64,000 nucleotides of DNA, from contig NZ_JACZEP010000001.1 in NCBI RefSeq assembly GCF_014863355.1, positions 1,116,001 to 1,180,000 of the forward strand. Direction: 5' to 3'. Each line of letters begins with the position of its first letter. Positions within the stretch are counted from its first letter, which is position 1. A program made the translations under genes and the position numbers. Of the stretch, positions 35,824 through 44,068 are shown piece after piece. The stretch comes from Aminobacter carboxidus. Its GTDB lineage: Bacteria; Pseudomonadota; Alphaproteobacteria; Rhizobiales; Rhizobiaceae. The notes under the pieces are model-generated. The model searched no databases and was not told the DNA's origin. It saw only the letters and a program-made list of their open reading frames with translations.

Positions 35824-36600
35824 ATGGCACTCGATCATTTTTCCCATGAAGGTTTCGACCTGGCATTCCTGGACTTGCCGCCGGTGGGCGCGGGCAGTGG
35901 CGAGCCGGTCCTGATGATCCACGGCTTTGCCTCCAGCCACTTCGTCAACTGGGTGTCGCCGGGCTGGTTCAAGACGCTGACCGAGGCGGGATACCGCGCC
36001 ATCGCCTTCGACCATCGCGGCCATGGCGGCTCGACCAAGAGCTACAACGAGGCCGATTACACACCGAGCAAGATGGCCGCTGATGCGGTAGCCCTGCTCG
36101 ATCATCTCGGCATCGAGCGTGCCCATGTCATGGGCTATTCGATGGGCGCGCGTGTCTCGGCATTCATGGCGCTGGAAGCTCCCGAGCGCGTGGCGACACT
36201 GGTGTTCGGCGGCCTTGGCATCGGCATGGTCGATGGTGTCGGTGACTGGGACCCGATCGCCGCCGCACTGCTGGCCGAGGATCCCGCTGTCATCACGCAG
36301 CCGCGGGCCAAGATGTTCCGCGCCTTTGCCGACCAGACGCGCAGTGACAGACGAGCGCTCGCCGCCTGCATCTCGACCTCTCGCGAACTGGTGACCGACA
36401 ACGACGTCAGGCGGATCATGCAACCGGTCCTGGTTGCCGTCGGCACCAGGGACGACATTGCCGGCTCGCCGCACGAACTTGCCCGGCTGCTGCCGCATGG
36501 CGAGAGCTTCGACATCGAAGGGCGCGACCACATGCTGGCGGTCGGCGACCGGACGTTCAAGAAGCGGATGCTGGAGTTTTTGGCCGCGCATCCGATCTGA
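35824..36600 (+). CDS. Cytoplasmic alpha/beta hydrolase
   Basis: The 258-aa hydrolase shows LMIHGFASSHFVNW (oxyanion), AFDHRGHGGS, the nucleophile elbow GYSMGAR near residue 103, and the histidine in EGRDHMLAVG. The acid is likely GTRDDIAG. No signal peptide. Substrate unknown. It lies 33 bp after DUF192 on the same strand and converges with an HD-domain gene 4 bp away. Confidence 0.88.
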   Translation: MALDHFSHEGFDLAFLDLPPVGAGSGEPVLMIHGFASSHFVNWVSPGWFKTLTEAGYRAIAFDHRGHGGSTKSYNEADYTPSKMAADAVALLDHLGIERAHVMGYSMGARVSAFMALEAPERVATLVFGGLGIGMVDGVGDWDPIAAALLAEDPAVITQPRAKMFRAFADQTRSDRRALAACISTSRELVTDNDVRRIMQPVLVAVGTRDDIAGSPHELARLLPHGESFDIEGRDHMLAVGDRTFKKRMLEFLAAHPI

Positions 36601-36603
36601 GCG

Positions 36604-37194
36604 TCAGCCGCTCAGCTTTGCCAGTGACCGTTCCATGTTCGCTCGGGCCCGGGCTTCGAAGCGAGCGATGAAAATGTCGGTGTGGAAGATGCGTGGCCGG
36701 GCAAGGAAATTGCGCAGCACGGCGCCGCGTCCGGCGCGCCAGTCGGCGTCGCTGACCCAGCCATATTCGCGCCTGACGGCATCTTCGTAGGCGTCGAAGG
36801 TTTCCGCAGGGGCGCCGAGGATCGACAGGTCCATGTCGAGCAACAGGGCGGTGTCATTCCTCGCTGTCGCGTCGTCGAAGTCAGGTACCTGGTGGGTGGC
36901 GGTCGCCTCGATCATCTTGACGATGCGGGCGAGGCGTGGGGCGTCGACATGGCCGTGGAGCCTTTCGGCGGCAAGCGCGGCGCTTAGCGCCTCGTTGTCC
37001 TTGCGCCGGCTGTCATAGATCGCGTCATGGAACCAGATGACGGCCTCGACTGCCTCGCGATCGGCGAATTGGGCGTGATACTCCGCCAGCAATCCCAGCA
37101 GCGCCTCGATGTGACGGATGCCGTGATAGTGGCGGTCGTCGGCTCGGTAGAGAGCGGTCAGTTCCGCCTTGGTGGCGTCATCCAGAAGAGACAT
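36604..37194 (-). CDS. HD-superfamily metal-dependent hydrolase
   Basis: ATG 37194 lies one base after the stop codon of the upstream enoyl-CoA hydratase gene, so the genes are coupled; the 196-aa form is chosen. The family pattern is RHYHGIRHIEALLGLL (His ligands), WFHDAIYDSRRKDNEALSA (HD motif) and HQVPDFDDATARNDTALLLDMDLSILGA (second metal Asp) read as segments in order. It matches the predicted HD-type phosphohydrolases sometimes labelled NMDA-receptor-like in databases. Substrate unknown. Confidence 0.82.
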   Translation of the reverse strand: MSLLDDATKAELTALYRADDRHYHGIRHIEALLGLLAEYHAQFADREAVEAVIWFHDAIYDSRRKDNEALSAALAAERLHGHVDAPRLARIVKMIEATATHQVPDFDDATARNDTALLLDMDLSILGAPAETFDAYEDAVRREYGWVSDADWRAGRGAVLRNFLARPRIFHTDIFIARFEARARANMERSLAKLSG

Positions 37195-37195
37195 G

Positions 37196-37978
37196 TCACT
37201 GGCCCTTGAAAACGGGTGTGCGCCGGCCGGCAAAGGCGGCGCGGCCCTCGGCATAGTCGTCGCTGAAGAAGGTGGCGTCACCGGCGGTCTGGGCAAGGGC
37301 GATTTCGCCAGCGTCGTAGCTTAATGCCGCGCGGATCGCCGCCTTTGAGGCGCGCACTGAGAGCGGCGCGTTGTCGGCGATTGTGCGGGCGGTCTCGTCG
37401 ATGCGGGTGTCGAAACGCGCGGGTTCGACGATTTCGAGCAGGAAACCGGCTGCAAGTGCAGCCGGCGCATCGATGCGACCTGCGGTGTAGGTGAGGTAGC
37501 GTGCCATTTGGGGACCGGCGGCCCAGACGATGTCGCCCATCGCATCTTGCGGATAGGCAAGGCCAAGACGCGCGGCAGGCACGGCGAACTGTGCATCAGA
37601 GGTGGCAATGCGCAGGTCGCAGGCTGCTGCCAGGCCAAAACCGCCGCCGAAGCAGATGCCGCGGATCGCTGCCATCACCGGGATGGCGCAGTTGCGCAAG
37701 GACGCGAAGGCTGCCGAATTGGTCGCCTCGTAGGCACGTGCGCTGTCGGCATCGCCGCGTAGCGTGTCGAACTCGGAGATGTCGGCGCCGGCGGAAAAAT
37801 CCTGGCCCGTGCCGCGCAGAACGATGACGCGGACGCCGGGCTCGGATGACAGCCGAAGCACATGGCTGGCCAACTCCACCCACATGGCCTGGGTGATGGC
37901 GTTCTTGCGCGCCGGCCGGTTGATGGTGATCGTGGCTACGCCATCGGCCGTTGTGACCAGCAAAGGTTCAGTTTCCAT
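37196..37978 (-). CDS. Enoyl-CoA hydratase/isomerase family protein
   Basis: The 260-aa crotonase-fold protein has TITINRPARKNAIT at the start, the CoA/oxyanion segment FSAGADISEFD (about 61-71), and IRGICFGGGFGLAAACDLRI (about 104-123) with AVPAARLGLAYPQDAMG following. The two catalytic Glu of classical hydratases are not both evident (D and Q occupy the positions near GLAYPQD), so the exact reaction may be isomerisation or hydrolysis. Upstream partner of the HD-domain gene; stop and next start are one base apart. Confidence 0.85.
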   Translation of the reverse strand: METEPLLVTTADGVATITINRPARKNAITQAMWVELASHVLRLSSEPGVRVIVLRGTGQDFSAGADISEFDTLRGDADSARAYEATNSAAFASLRNCAIPVMAAIRGICFGGGFGLAAACDLRIATSDAQFAVPAARLGLAYPQDAMGDIVWAAGPQMARYLTYTAGRIDAPAALAAGFLLEIVEPARFDTRIDETARTIADNAPLSVRASKAAIRAALSYDAGEIALAQTAGDATFFSDDYAEGRAAFAGRRTPVFKGQ

Positions 37979-38108
37979 GGCGCCTTGAATTTCCGCAAAC
38001 CAAATCCACTTGATCGAGCACTAAGGAAAATTGAGTTCAATCGTGCTAACATCTGGCTTATATGTCCCGCGCGGGATTGCACAAGCCGGCAGTGAACGGA
38101 GACCGTCG

Positions 38109-38957
38109 ATGAACACCATATCCGCAGCGCGCCCAAGCTCGGTGAAGCCGGTCGATCCGATCTGGCGATCGGTGCGCGACGAGGCGACGGACGCGGTGGC
38201 CGGCGACCCGCTGCTTGCGGCGTTCCTTTACGCCACGATCCTGAACCAGGACACGCTTGAAGAAGCGGTGATCCATCGCCTGGCCGAGCGGCTGGCGCAT
38301 CAGGATCTCGGCGCCGACCTCATTCGCCAGACATTTTACGCGATGCTCGAAGACAGGCCGGACTGGAGCGACACCGTGCGCACCGACATCCAGGCCTATT
38401 ACGACCGTGATCCCGCCTGCGACCGGTATCTGATGCCGGTGCTGTACTTCAAGGGCTTCCACGCCATCCAGACGCATCGCCTGGCGCATTGGCTGTGGAA
38501 CCGTGGCCGCAAGGATTTCGCGCTCTACCTGCAGAGCCGCTCGTCCTCGGTGTTCCAGACCGACATCAACCCGGCCGCGCGTATGGGTAAGGGCATATTT
38601 ATCGACCATGCCACGGGGCTTGTCGTCGGTGAAACCGCCGTCATCGAAGACGACGTCTCGATCCTGCATGGCGTGACGCTCGGCGGCACCGGCAAGGCCG
38701 GCGGCGACCGCCATCCCAAGATCCGCTACGGCGTGTTGATCGGCGCCGGCGCCAAGATCCTCGGCAATATCGAGGTTGGCCATTGCTCGAAGATCGCCGC
38801 CGGTTCGGTAGTGCTGTCGCCTGTGCCGCACAACAAGACGGTCGCCGGTGTTCCGGCGCGCGTCGTCGGCGAAACCGGCTGCGACCGCCCATCGAGCCAG
38901 ATGGACCAGTTGCTGCCGTCGCAGACGATGGATCACGTCGTCAGCTTCGATATCTGA
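38109..38957 (+). CDS. cysE: Serine O-acetyltransferase
   Basis: GGAGA seven bases before ATG 38109 gives 282 aa. CysE acetylates serine for cysteine synthesis. The N-terminal helical domain is followed by a left-handed beta-helix hexapeptide region with HRLAHWLW, DINPAARMGKGIFIDHATG (catalytic His) and VTLGGTGKAGGDRHPKI, all hallmark. The C-terminal tail ending VVSFDI has the terminal Ile that binds the cysteine synthase active site. Single gene; DUF3126 follows 130 bp later. Confidence 0.95.
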   Translation: MNTISAARPSSVKPVDPIWRSVRDEATDAVAGDPLLAAFLYATILNQDTLEEAVIHRLAERLAHQDLGADLIRQTFYAMLEDRPDWSDTVRTDIQAYYDRDPACDRYLMPVLYFKGFHAIQTHRLAHWLWNRGRKDFALYLQSRSSSVFQTDINPAARMGKGIFIDHATGLVVGETAVIEDDVSILHGVTLGGTGKAGGDRHPKIRYGVLIGAGAKILGNIEVGHCSKIAAGSVVLSPVPHNKTVAGVPARVVGETGCDRPSSQMDQLLPSQTMDHVVSFDI

Positions 38958-39087
38958 GGTTGGGTGCCAGCGCCCCTGACGGGCACCACGTGCGATTTGC
39001 ACCGGGGTAAAAGCCAAGCCTCGCCTTTACAGCGCCATGGTTGGCGTGTCAGAAGCGCGTCTCTTAACGACAAGCCGGAGAAGCCAG

Positions 39088-39291
39088 TTGAAGCCGGAAG
39101 AAATCCGAAAACTCGACGCTTATTTCAAGCGCCAGTTCCAGAACCCCAACCTTCAGGTCAAGGCACGTCCGCGCAAGGACGACTCGGCTGAAGTCTATAT
39201 CGGCGACGAATTCCTCGGCATCGTTTTCAAGGACGAGGACGACGGTGACTACAATTTCTCGATGGCGATCCTCGACGTCGACCTGGCCTGA
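39088..39291 (+). CDS. DUF3126 protein
   Basis: TTG 39088 is chosen because GGAGA lies seven bases upstream and the DUF3126 family begins with (M)KPEEIRKLDAYFKRQF. The 67-aa protein continues QVKARPRKDDSAEVYIGDEF and ends YNFSMAILDVDL. This small family is confined to alphaproteobacteria; function unknown. It follows cysE on the same strand with a 130-bp gap, an arrangement I recall in other rhizobia. Confidence 0.8.
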   Translation: MKPEEIRKLDAYFKRQFQNPNLQVKARPRKDDSAEVYIGDEFLGIVFKDEDDGDYNFSMAILDVDLA

Positions 39292-39336
39292 TCTATCGGT
39301 CGGCCCTTGCGCCGCGCGGCGAACTTCGCGCGGCTG

Positions 39337-40062
39337 CTATTTGATGTGCAGCATGGCATTCGCCTTGGCGATAACCGCCCGGTCCAGCGCACGCCACTCT
39401 CCCAGAAGTTCCCGTGGAAATCTGTAGGTCAGGCTCAAATCCTTGCCGACGAAGACGTCGCGCTCGCAAGGCGCGAGCGATTCTTCTGCTTCTGTGCCGC
39501 TGAGGCAGCGGGCGACAAAAGGCTGCTCGCCGCTGCGCGAGGCGACAGCAAGCACCTCGTTGAGATAGCCCGAATTTTCCGTGAAGCCGAACAGCGTCAT
39601 GCCGTCGGGGCCGGGCACGCCCGGCTTGACAGTCAGTTCGCTGTAGATCGGCGCAAGGCGGCCGCTCATGTCGCGCGTCATCATGCGTGGTTCGAGACTG
39701 AGGAAGACGATGCGTTTGTCGCCTTCGAGATTGTTGAATGCCGGCCGCGCCGCCTCGCTGTAGCCGTCCATCTCGGGCCAGCGCAGATAGAGGTCGAGGC
39801 GCCCGGCAATGCCGTCGCGGCGGGCTTTTTCGAAACGGATCATGTTGGCCGGGGCGGAAACCACGTCGTTGCCGATGACGATTTCGCGCGTTGCGACGTC
39901 ATCGGTATAGCCGGCCATGGCAATGGTGTGGCCGAACCAGCGGCCGCCGAGGCTGATCGCCACCGAGAGTATGGCAAACACGGCAAAACCGTAGAAGACC
40001 TTCATCATCAGCGCCGAATCGACGACGTCGAAACCGGAACTTTCGGTCGCCTCTTGCTTCAT
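39337..40062 (-). CDS. Single-span membrane protein of unknown function
   Basis: GGAGA eight bases before ATG 40062 selects 241 aa. After an acidic N-terminus, a single membrane span lies at about residues 17-38 (MMKVFYGFAVFAILSVAISL). The long exported part has no recognised domain; notable segments are VIGNDVVSAPANMIRFEKAR and LDLYLRWPEMDGYS. It looks like a conserved rhizobial envelope protein. Two cysteines in the C-terminal third (ARC, APC) could form a disulfide in the periplasm. No function assigned. Confidence 0.7.
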   Translation of the reverse strand: MKQEATESSGFDVVDSALMMKVFYGFAVFAILSVAISLGGRWFGHTIAMAGYTDDVATREIVIGNDVVSAPANMIRFEKARRDGIAGRLDLYLRWPEMDGYSEAARPAFNNLEGDKRIVFLSLEPRMMTRDMSGRLAPIYSELTVKPGVPGPDGMTLFGFTENSGYLNEVLAVASRSGEQPFVARCLSGTEAEESLAPCERDVFVGKDLSLTYRFPRELLGEWRALDRAVIAKANAMLHIK

Positions 40063-40266
40063 GAGATGTCTCCAGGACAGCCGGGGCTCGCAATTGCGTT
40101 CGAGCATCGGACTTCGCAGCGTTGGTAGCGTTTGCTCCGTGCCTTCAGGAGCCCGATATCTGACCGACATTGCGTGTGCATGGTTAATGGCTCGTTAAGG
40201 CTGTGCTGCGCGCTTGCCTTGTGGCGATGCCCTCCATAGTTTGCGCGCGCAAAAGAAGAGGATTTT

Positions 40267-40803
40267 ATGATGCCGCTTTACGCTCTCGACGGGGTCGAGC
40301 CGCAGTTCGAGGACCGCGCCAGCAGTTGGATCGCACCGGATGCCGCGGTTGTCGGCGATGTCAGGATCGGGCGCGACGTCGGCATCTGGTTTGGTTCCGC
40401 CATCCGCGGCGATCGCGAACCGATCACCATCGGTGCCCGCAGCAATGTCCAGGAGCACACGGTGATGCACACCGATCCAGGTTTTCCGCTCACAATCGGC
40501 GACGGCTGCACCATCGGTCACAGGGCGATCCTGCATGGCTGCAGCGTCGGCGACAATTCGCTGATCGGCATGGGCGCAATCGTGCTCAATGGCGCGAAGA
40601 TCGGCAAGAACTGCCTTGTGGGTGCCGGAGCGCTGGTGACCGAAGGCAAGGAATTTCCCGATAACTCTCTGATTGTCGGATCGCCCGCCAAGGTCATCCG
40701 TACGCTCGACGATGCCGCGGCTGACCGGTTGCGCAAGTCGGCGGACGACTATGTCGCCAACCAGCGGCGCTTTAGCGCCGGCCTCAAGCCGATTGCGGAT
40801 TGA
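40267..40803 (+). CDS. Gamma-class carbonic anhydrase family protein
   Basis: The 178-aa left-handed beta-helix protein has the three zinc-ligand histidines of the family: NVQEHTVMHTD and TIGHRAILHGC. The Arg/Asp pair IRGDREPITIG is also in place. The usual gamma-CA catalytic Glu loop of Cam is not present, so activity may be low, as for YrdA/PaaY-type proteins. Starts at 40267 and 40270 are adjacent ATGs. Single gene followed by a GC hairpin. Confidence 0.88.
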   Translation: MMPLYALDGVEPQFEDRASSWIAPDAAVVGDVRIGRDVGIWFGSAIRGDREPITIGARSNVQEHTVMHTDPGFPLTIGDGCTIGHRAILHGCSVGDNSLIGMGAIVLNGAKIGKNCLVGAGALVTEGKEFPDNSLIVGSPAKVIRTLDDAAADRLRKSADDYVANQRRFSAGLKPIAD

Positions 40804-40829
40804 CACCAAGGCTTCCGCCAGAAAAGGCG

Positions 40830-40855
40830 GAGCCGGCCCGGGGATGGGCCGGCTC
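40830..40855. terminator. GC-rich hairpin after the gamma-carbonic anhydrase gene
   Basis: GAGCCGGCCC and GGGCCGGCTC form a perfect 10-bp stem with a 6-nt loop, 27 bp after the stop codon. There is no T run, so termination would be weak. Confidence 0.45.
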
Positions 40856-40912
40856 CTAGACCCGGTCGTTGGGGACGGGGAGGGTGGGGACGCGACCGGG
40901 TTTCTCACCAGC

Positions 40913-40956
40913 GCATGACCCCAGAAAACCGATACCGATTTTCGAAAGGGCCATGC
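40913..40956. repeat. Imperfect palindromic repeat (rhizobial GCATGA type)
   Basis: GCATGACCCCAGAAAACCGA and its imperfect complement TCGAAAGGGCCATGC flank a short loop. The same GCATGACCCCGAAAA word recurs as a perfect palindrome at 59129-59170. Confidence 0.6.
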
Positions 40957-41018
40957 ACCGATTTCAAGTGCTGCTGCCTTCGCGCGCGCCCCGATGGGCG
41001 CGCTCGGCGCTGCAGCTC

Positions 41019-41624
41019 CTAGCGAACCGACGCCACCGCGTCGGCGCGGCCGTCGTTGATCGCAATCCAGACGCCCGAATTCCGCTCCGACTGGCGCTTG
41101 AGATAGGTGTATTCGGTCTCGTCCCAGGCCAGGACCCGCGTGTCGAGGTTGTCGAGGATGTATTCGCCGAGGCTGGTGCGCACGGTCAGCACCGCATGGC
41201 CGTCGCCATTGGGCTGACGAACAACCGTGATCAGCAGGTTGCCGGCGGGAACGCCCAATTCCATCAGCTTGCGGCGCTTTTCCAGCACATAGTCCTCGCA
41301 GTCGCCGGCGCCGGTGTCAGGATAGGACCAGACTTCTTCCTGGCCCCACATTTCCATGTCGGTGCGCGGCGCGACGTCGGTGTTGACCTTGTCGTTGATG
41401 GCGATCATCGCCTTCCACAGGCTGCGGGTCAGCTCGACCGGCTTGTTGCTGGCGGTCTTTTCGCTGCACTCGATCGGCGAGCGCTTGCACAGTTCATAGT
41501 GGCCGACCGGCTGGGTGGTGCGGCCGTTGGTCTGCATGATGGCAGGTGTCGCCATGGCGGCGCTCACGGTGCCTGCCTGAATTGTCGTGGCCAGAAGCAG
41601 CAGCCATCCCCGACGCATGTTCAT
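41019..41624 (-). CDS. Exported transglutaminase-like cysteine peptidase (BTLCP family)
   Basis: The 201-aa protein has a signal peptide (about 1-24, core LLLLATTIQAG, cut near AMA) and the catalytic Cys-His-Asp of the bacterial transglutaminase-like peptidases: GAGDCEDYVLEKRR (Cys about 108), GDGHAVLTV (His about 143) and LDNLDTRVLAW (Asp about 157). GGGGAGACAAC precedes the ATG. LapG is the best-known relative and cleaves a surface adhesin under c-di-GMP control; two PilZ/PAS genes lie nearby, but no LapD or adhesin is in the window. Substrate therefore unknown. Confidence 0.88.
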   Translation of the reverse strand: MNMRRGWLLLLATTIQAGTVSAAMATPAIMQTNGRTTQPVGHYELCKRSPIECSEKTASNKPVELTRSLWKAMIAINDKVNTDVAPRTDMEMWGQEEVWSYPDTGAGDCEDYVLEKRRKLMELGVPAGNLLITVVRQPNGDGHAVLTVRTSLGEYILDNLDTRVLAWDETEYTYLKRQSERNSGVWIAINDGRADAVASVR

Positions 41625-42256
41625 TTTGTTGTCTCCCCGTTCGAGGTGACAATGACAGGCCCGGATTTATTTGACGCAAAGCTGCGAAGTAGATGTTGAG
41701 TAAAAACAAAAGAGAACTCGCGTAAACAAAGAATAGAATAAGAATAAAATTTTCGCAAAATTTGATTGCAATTTTATCGAATTGGCTGTGGTTGCCGTCG
41801 TGGGCGTCTGTTTGCGGGTGAGCGCGAGGCAATGGGGGCGGCGCGGCCGCCGGATAAGTACTTGGCAAAGGCGGAACGGATCGGTGCTCTCAGGATTCGT
41901 TGCCGGATGCGCTGTTGTGGCGTTTGATCGACACTGACAAGGCCGGCAGGGCAATGAAGGCGAGATGCAGCTTTGCGCTGGCTGTTGCTTGGGCTTGGCC
42001 AAAAAATACTTGTCCACAGGCCGAAAAAGAGCACGTTGCACTGTATGGACCCAAAGGCCGAGCCGCGGATGTGTCATAGGCCTAGCGGCCCAGCTTTCAC
42101 CTGTGCTGGAATGGAACACCTGCTGGCAGTTGTGCCGTCTTGTTCCGGTGTGCTGGTGCGCCGCGGTGGAGGCTAAAGCTGCACCGTCAGAGCGTCGTAG
42201 TGGTGCTAACGGCATCGAACCGTGGCTCCGGCCCCAGGTGAGCAGGGCCAAAGCAA
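41625..42256. other. Non-coding region with an AT-rich promoter stretch
   Basis: About 630 bp hold no supportable gene. Positions 41690-41790 are strikingly AT-rich for this genome and lie 70-160 bp upstream of the transglutaminase-like gene on its strand; TTGCAA and TATTCT are a possible -35/-10 pair. The rest (41800-42250) shows nothing I recognise. Confidence 0.5.
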
Positions 42257-42287
42257 ACAGCCTGACCTTCGGCGAAGGTCAGGCTGT
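42257..42287 (-). terminator. Intrinsic terminator of the PilZ gene
   Basis: CAGCCTGACCTTC pairs with GAAGGTCAGGCTG over 13 bp around a 3-nt loop; on the minus strand TTTGCTTT follows. It sits 27 bp after the PilZ gene stop. Confidence 0.8.
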
Positions 42288-42313
42288 ACCTTTTGGTGAA
42301 ACGTTGGAGGCTG

Positions 42314-42931
42314 TCAGGTGCGCGGGCGGTTGAACTCGGTATCGAGCGATTCCGGGCGCTGGATGACGGCGAATTCGATGGCGACGCCATCTTCGAAATG
42401 ACGCACGACCTGGCCGCGCATGGTGCCGAGCGTAACCTGGACGCCGATCGCCGGCTTGACCTCGATTTCAAGCGCGGCCCCTGAAAGCGATAGGTCGATG
42501 ATGCGGCAGGGATACTGCCTGCCATCCATGAGCTGCAGGGCGCTGATCGGGTTGCGCGGCGCGACGCGTTCGTGGCGACGATCTTCCGGCAGGTCGAGTT
42601 CGTGCTTGTTGGCAAGCCAGGTCAGCTGTGCTGCCAGCTTGTCCTTCTTGCGGTCGGACGCAATTACGGTCATGGCGAAGCCATCCGGCAAGGTGCGGGT
42701 GACGACGCCTTCGACACGGCCGATATGGTCGATATAGGCGATGACCTTTTCGCCAGGCGCACCTGAGCGGTCGGTGCGGAAGGCAACGTTGCCAGGTGAC
42801 ATGTCGACGACCTGTCCGGCATGCTCGGTGCGATCCTCGAGCATGAACCGGCCATAGATCTTCACGCGAACGCGCTGGAAGTTGCGCCGCTCCGCCTGTG
42901 ACGGCGCGTAGTCAATCGCCGCTGGCCTCAT
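42314..42931 (-). CDS. Protein with two PilZ domains
   Basis: The 205-aa protein has two PilZ repeats. The first shows ERRNFQRVRVKIYGRF then VVDMSPGNVAFRTD; the second DRRHERVAPRNPIS then IIDLSLSGAALEIE. The RxxxR and D/NxSxxG motifs that bind cyclic di-GMP are good in the second (RRHER..., DLSLSG) and altered in the first (MSPGN instead of D/NxSxxG). It is probably a cytoplasmic c-di-GMP receptor acting on motility, adhesion or envelope synthesis. Terminator follows. It is 117 bp downstream of a PAS gene on the same strand. Confidence 0.88.
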   Translation of the reverse strand: MRPAAIDYAPSQAERRNFQRVRVKIYGRFMLEDRTEHAGQVVDMSPGNVAFRTDRSGAPGEKVIAYIDHIGRVEGVVTRTLPDGFAMTVIASDRKKDKLAAQLTWLANKHELDLPEDRRHERVAPRNPISALQLMDGRQYPCRIIDLSLSGAALEIEVKPAIGVQVTLGTMRGQVVRHFEDGVAIEFAVIQRPESLDTEFNRPRT

Positions 42932-43048
42932 GTTACCCTCATATCTGCAAACTCCCGCCGAACCGCATCGGGGAGCTATTGCGGGAAACTACCGCCAAAG
43001 AGGTTAACAAAACGCCTTGCAGCGGGCCTTGCGAGCGGCCCGACTGTG

Positions 43049-43687
43049 CTATTCTTCGCGTCCGCCTTCAAGAACGAACAGATGGCGTATCCGGCGCGCG
43101 CCATCGAGCGGGCTCGGTTCGCCCGAAAGGGAGCTGTCGCTTGGTGCGAGCGACGGTACCGTGACCGCCGGGCGGTTCCTGAGGAACATCGGCTCGAGAT
43201 CGGGATCGACGACACGCACGCTTTCGATCGAGGCGTCGGTGAGCGGGTCGGAACCGAGCCAGAACGGCCGGTCGACACTCGACAAAACGCCCAGGCTGCG
43301 CGGGTTCTCGACGCCGCCGTCGAGCGGCAGCAGCAGCATCTCGAAGGTCGTCGCGCGCAGGCTCGACGTGAAGCCTTCGAAGTTGATCACCACCACCGAT
43401 TTCTGCTGGAACACACCATAGGCAAGGCGGGCCATCAGCCGCTGGTCCTTCTGGCGCCACAGCGAGGGGAACGAAAACCCCTTGAGCTCGCGGCCGAAAG
43501 TGGCGCACAGCCGGGTGCCGGCGAGGCGAAAGACCGCTTCGCCGCGGGCGTCGCGCTCGAGGATGAAAGTGTCTGCAAGCAGGGCCTTGATCTCGGCCGG
43601 CTCGACTTCCGTACGTTTGGGCGCGGGTCGGCCGTCGCGAAGGCGGTTCCAATATTGGAACAGTGCCAGCGATCCTTTCTGTTTCAT
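43049..43687 (-). CDS. PAS domain protein (PAS_5 type)
   Basis: GGAG six bases before ATG 43687 selects 212 aa. The pattern LFQYWNRLRDGRPAPKRTEV near the start, EPAEIKALLADTFILERD, and FRLAGTRLCATFGRELKG is that of the alphaproteobacterial PAS_5 family (PF07310), soluble single-PAS proteins of unknown signal. It lacks an output domain. It lies upstream of the double-PilZ gene and may share signalling with it; this is inferred from position alone. Confidence 0.8.
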   Translation of the reverse strand: MKQKGSLALFQYWNRLRDGRPAPKRTEVEPAEIKALLADTFILERDARGEAVFRLAGTRLCATFGRELKGFSFPSLWRQKDQRLMARLAYGVFQQKSVVVINFEGFTSSLRATTFEMLLLPLDGGVENPRSLGVLSSVDRPFWLGSDPLTDASIESVRVVDPDLEPMFLRNRPAVTVPSLAPSDSSLSGEPSPLDGARRIRHLFVLEGGREE

Positions 43688-43959
43688 ATTGCTCCGCTCC
43701 GAGCGTTTCTGTGCCTGATGTGCCATCTCTGGACAGAATCGCTTCATTCTTGAGGACTACATGAGGCGCGGAGCAGGACGCGTGCCAGTCTTGGTAACAG
43801 TTGTTAACGGGTCGGATACGTTAAGGTTAACAAAGGGTTTACGTTGCTGCGTCAGGGCATACGTGGCACGTTCAATTCACTCCATGAAGTGGCCGCGCAG
43901 GCGCGGTCGGCAGCACTTCAGTCAAGAGTCAATTTGGGGACGGGCAGGGGGGCTCGACC
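43688..43959 (+). ncRNA. Putative small RNA or leader upstream of the rhomboid gene
   Basis: A strong plus-strand terminator at 43960-43996 has no gene in front of it. The region contains TTAAC-rich sequence at 43800-43835 that could be a promoter and a GGGGACGGGCAGGGGGGC segment near 43937-43953. No protein-like frame is supported. The 5' end cannot be fixed by eye. Confidence 0.35.
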
Positions 43960-43996
43960 AGCCGTCCAGGGGCAACCCTGGGCGGCTTTCTTTTTT
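43960..43996 (+). terminator. Orphan intrinsic terminator
   Basis: AGCCGTCCAGGG pairs with CCCTGGGCGGCT (12 bp, one G-U) around tetraloop GCAA and is followed by TTCTTTTTT. It is 73 bp upstream of the rhomboid start. Confidence 0.85.
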
Positions 43997-44068
43997 GCGC
44001 TTTGGGCCGGGCTGTTCTAGATGGGACGAGGCTGGCGAACGCCGGACCCGAACCCGGATCGGAAGTGC

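Noticed and set aside
43804-43830. CtrA site (TTAA-N7-TTAA) upstream of the rhomboid gene
   Set aside because: TTAA words are present, but the spacings are 13 and 2, not 7.
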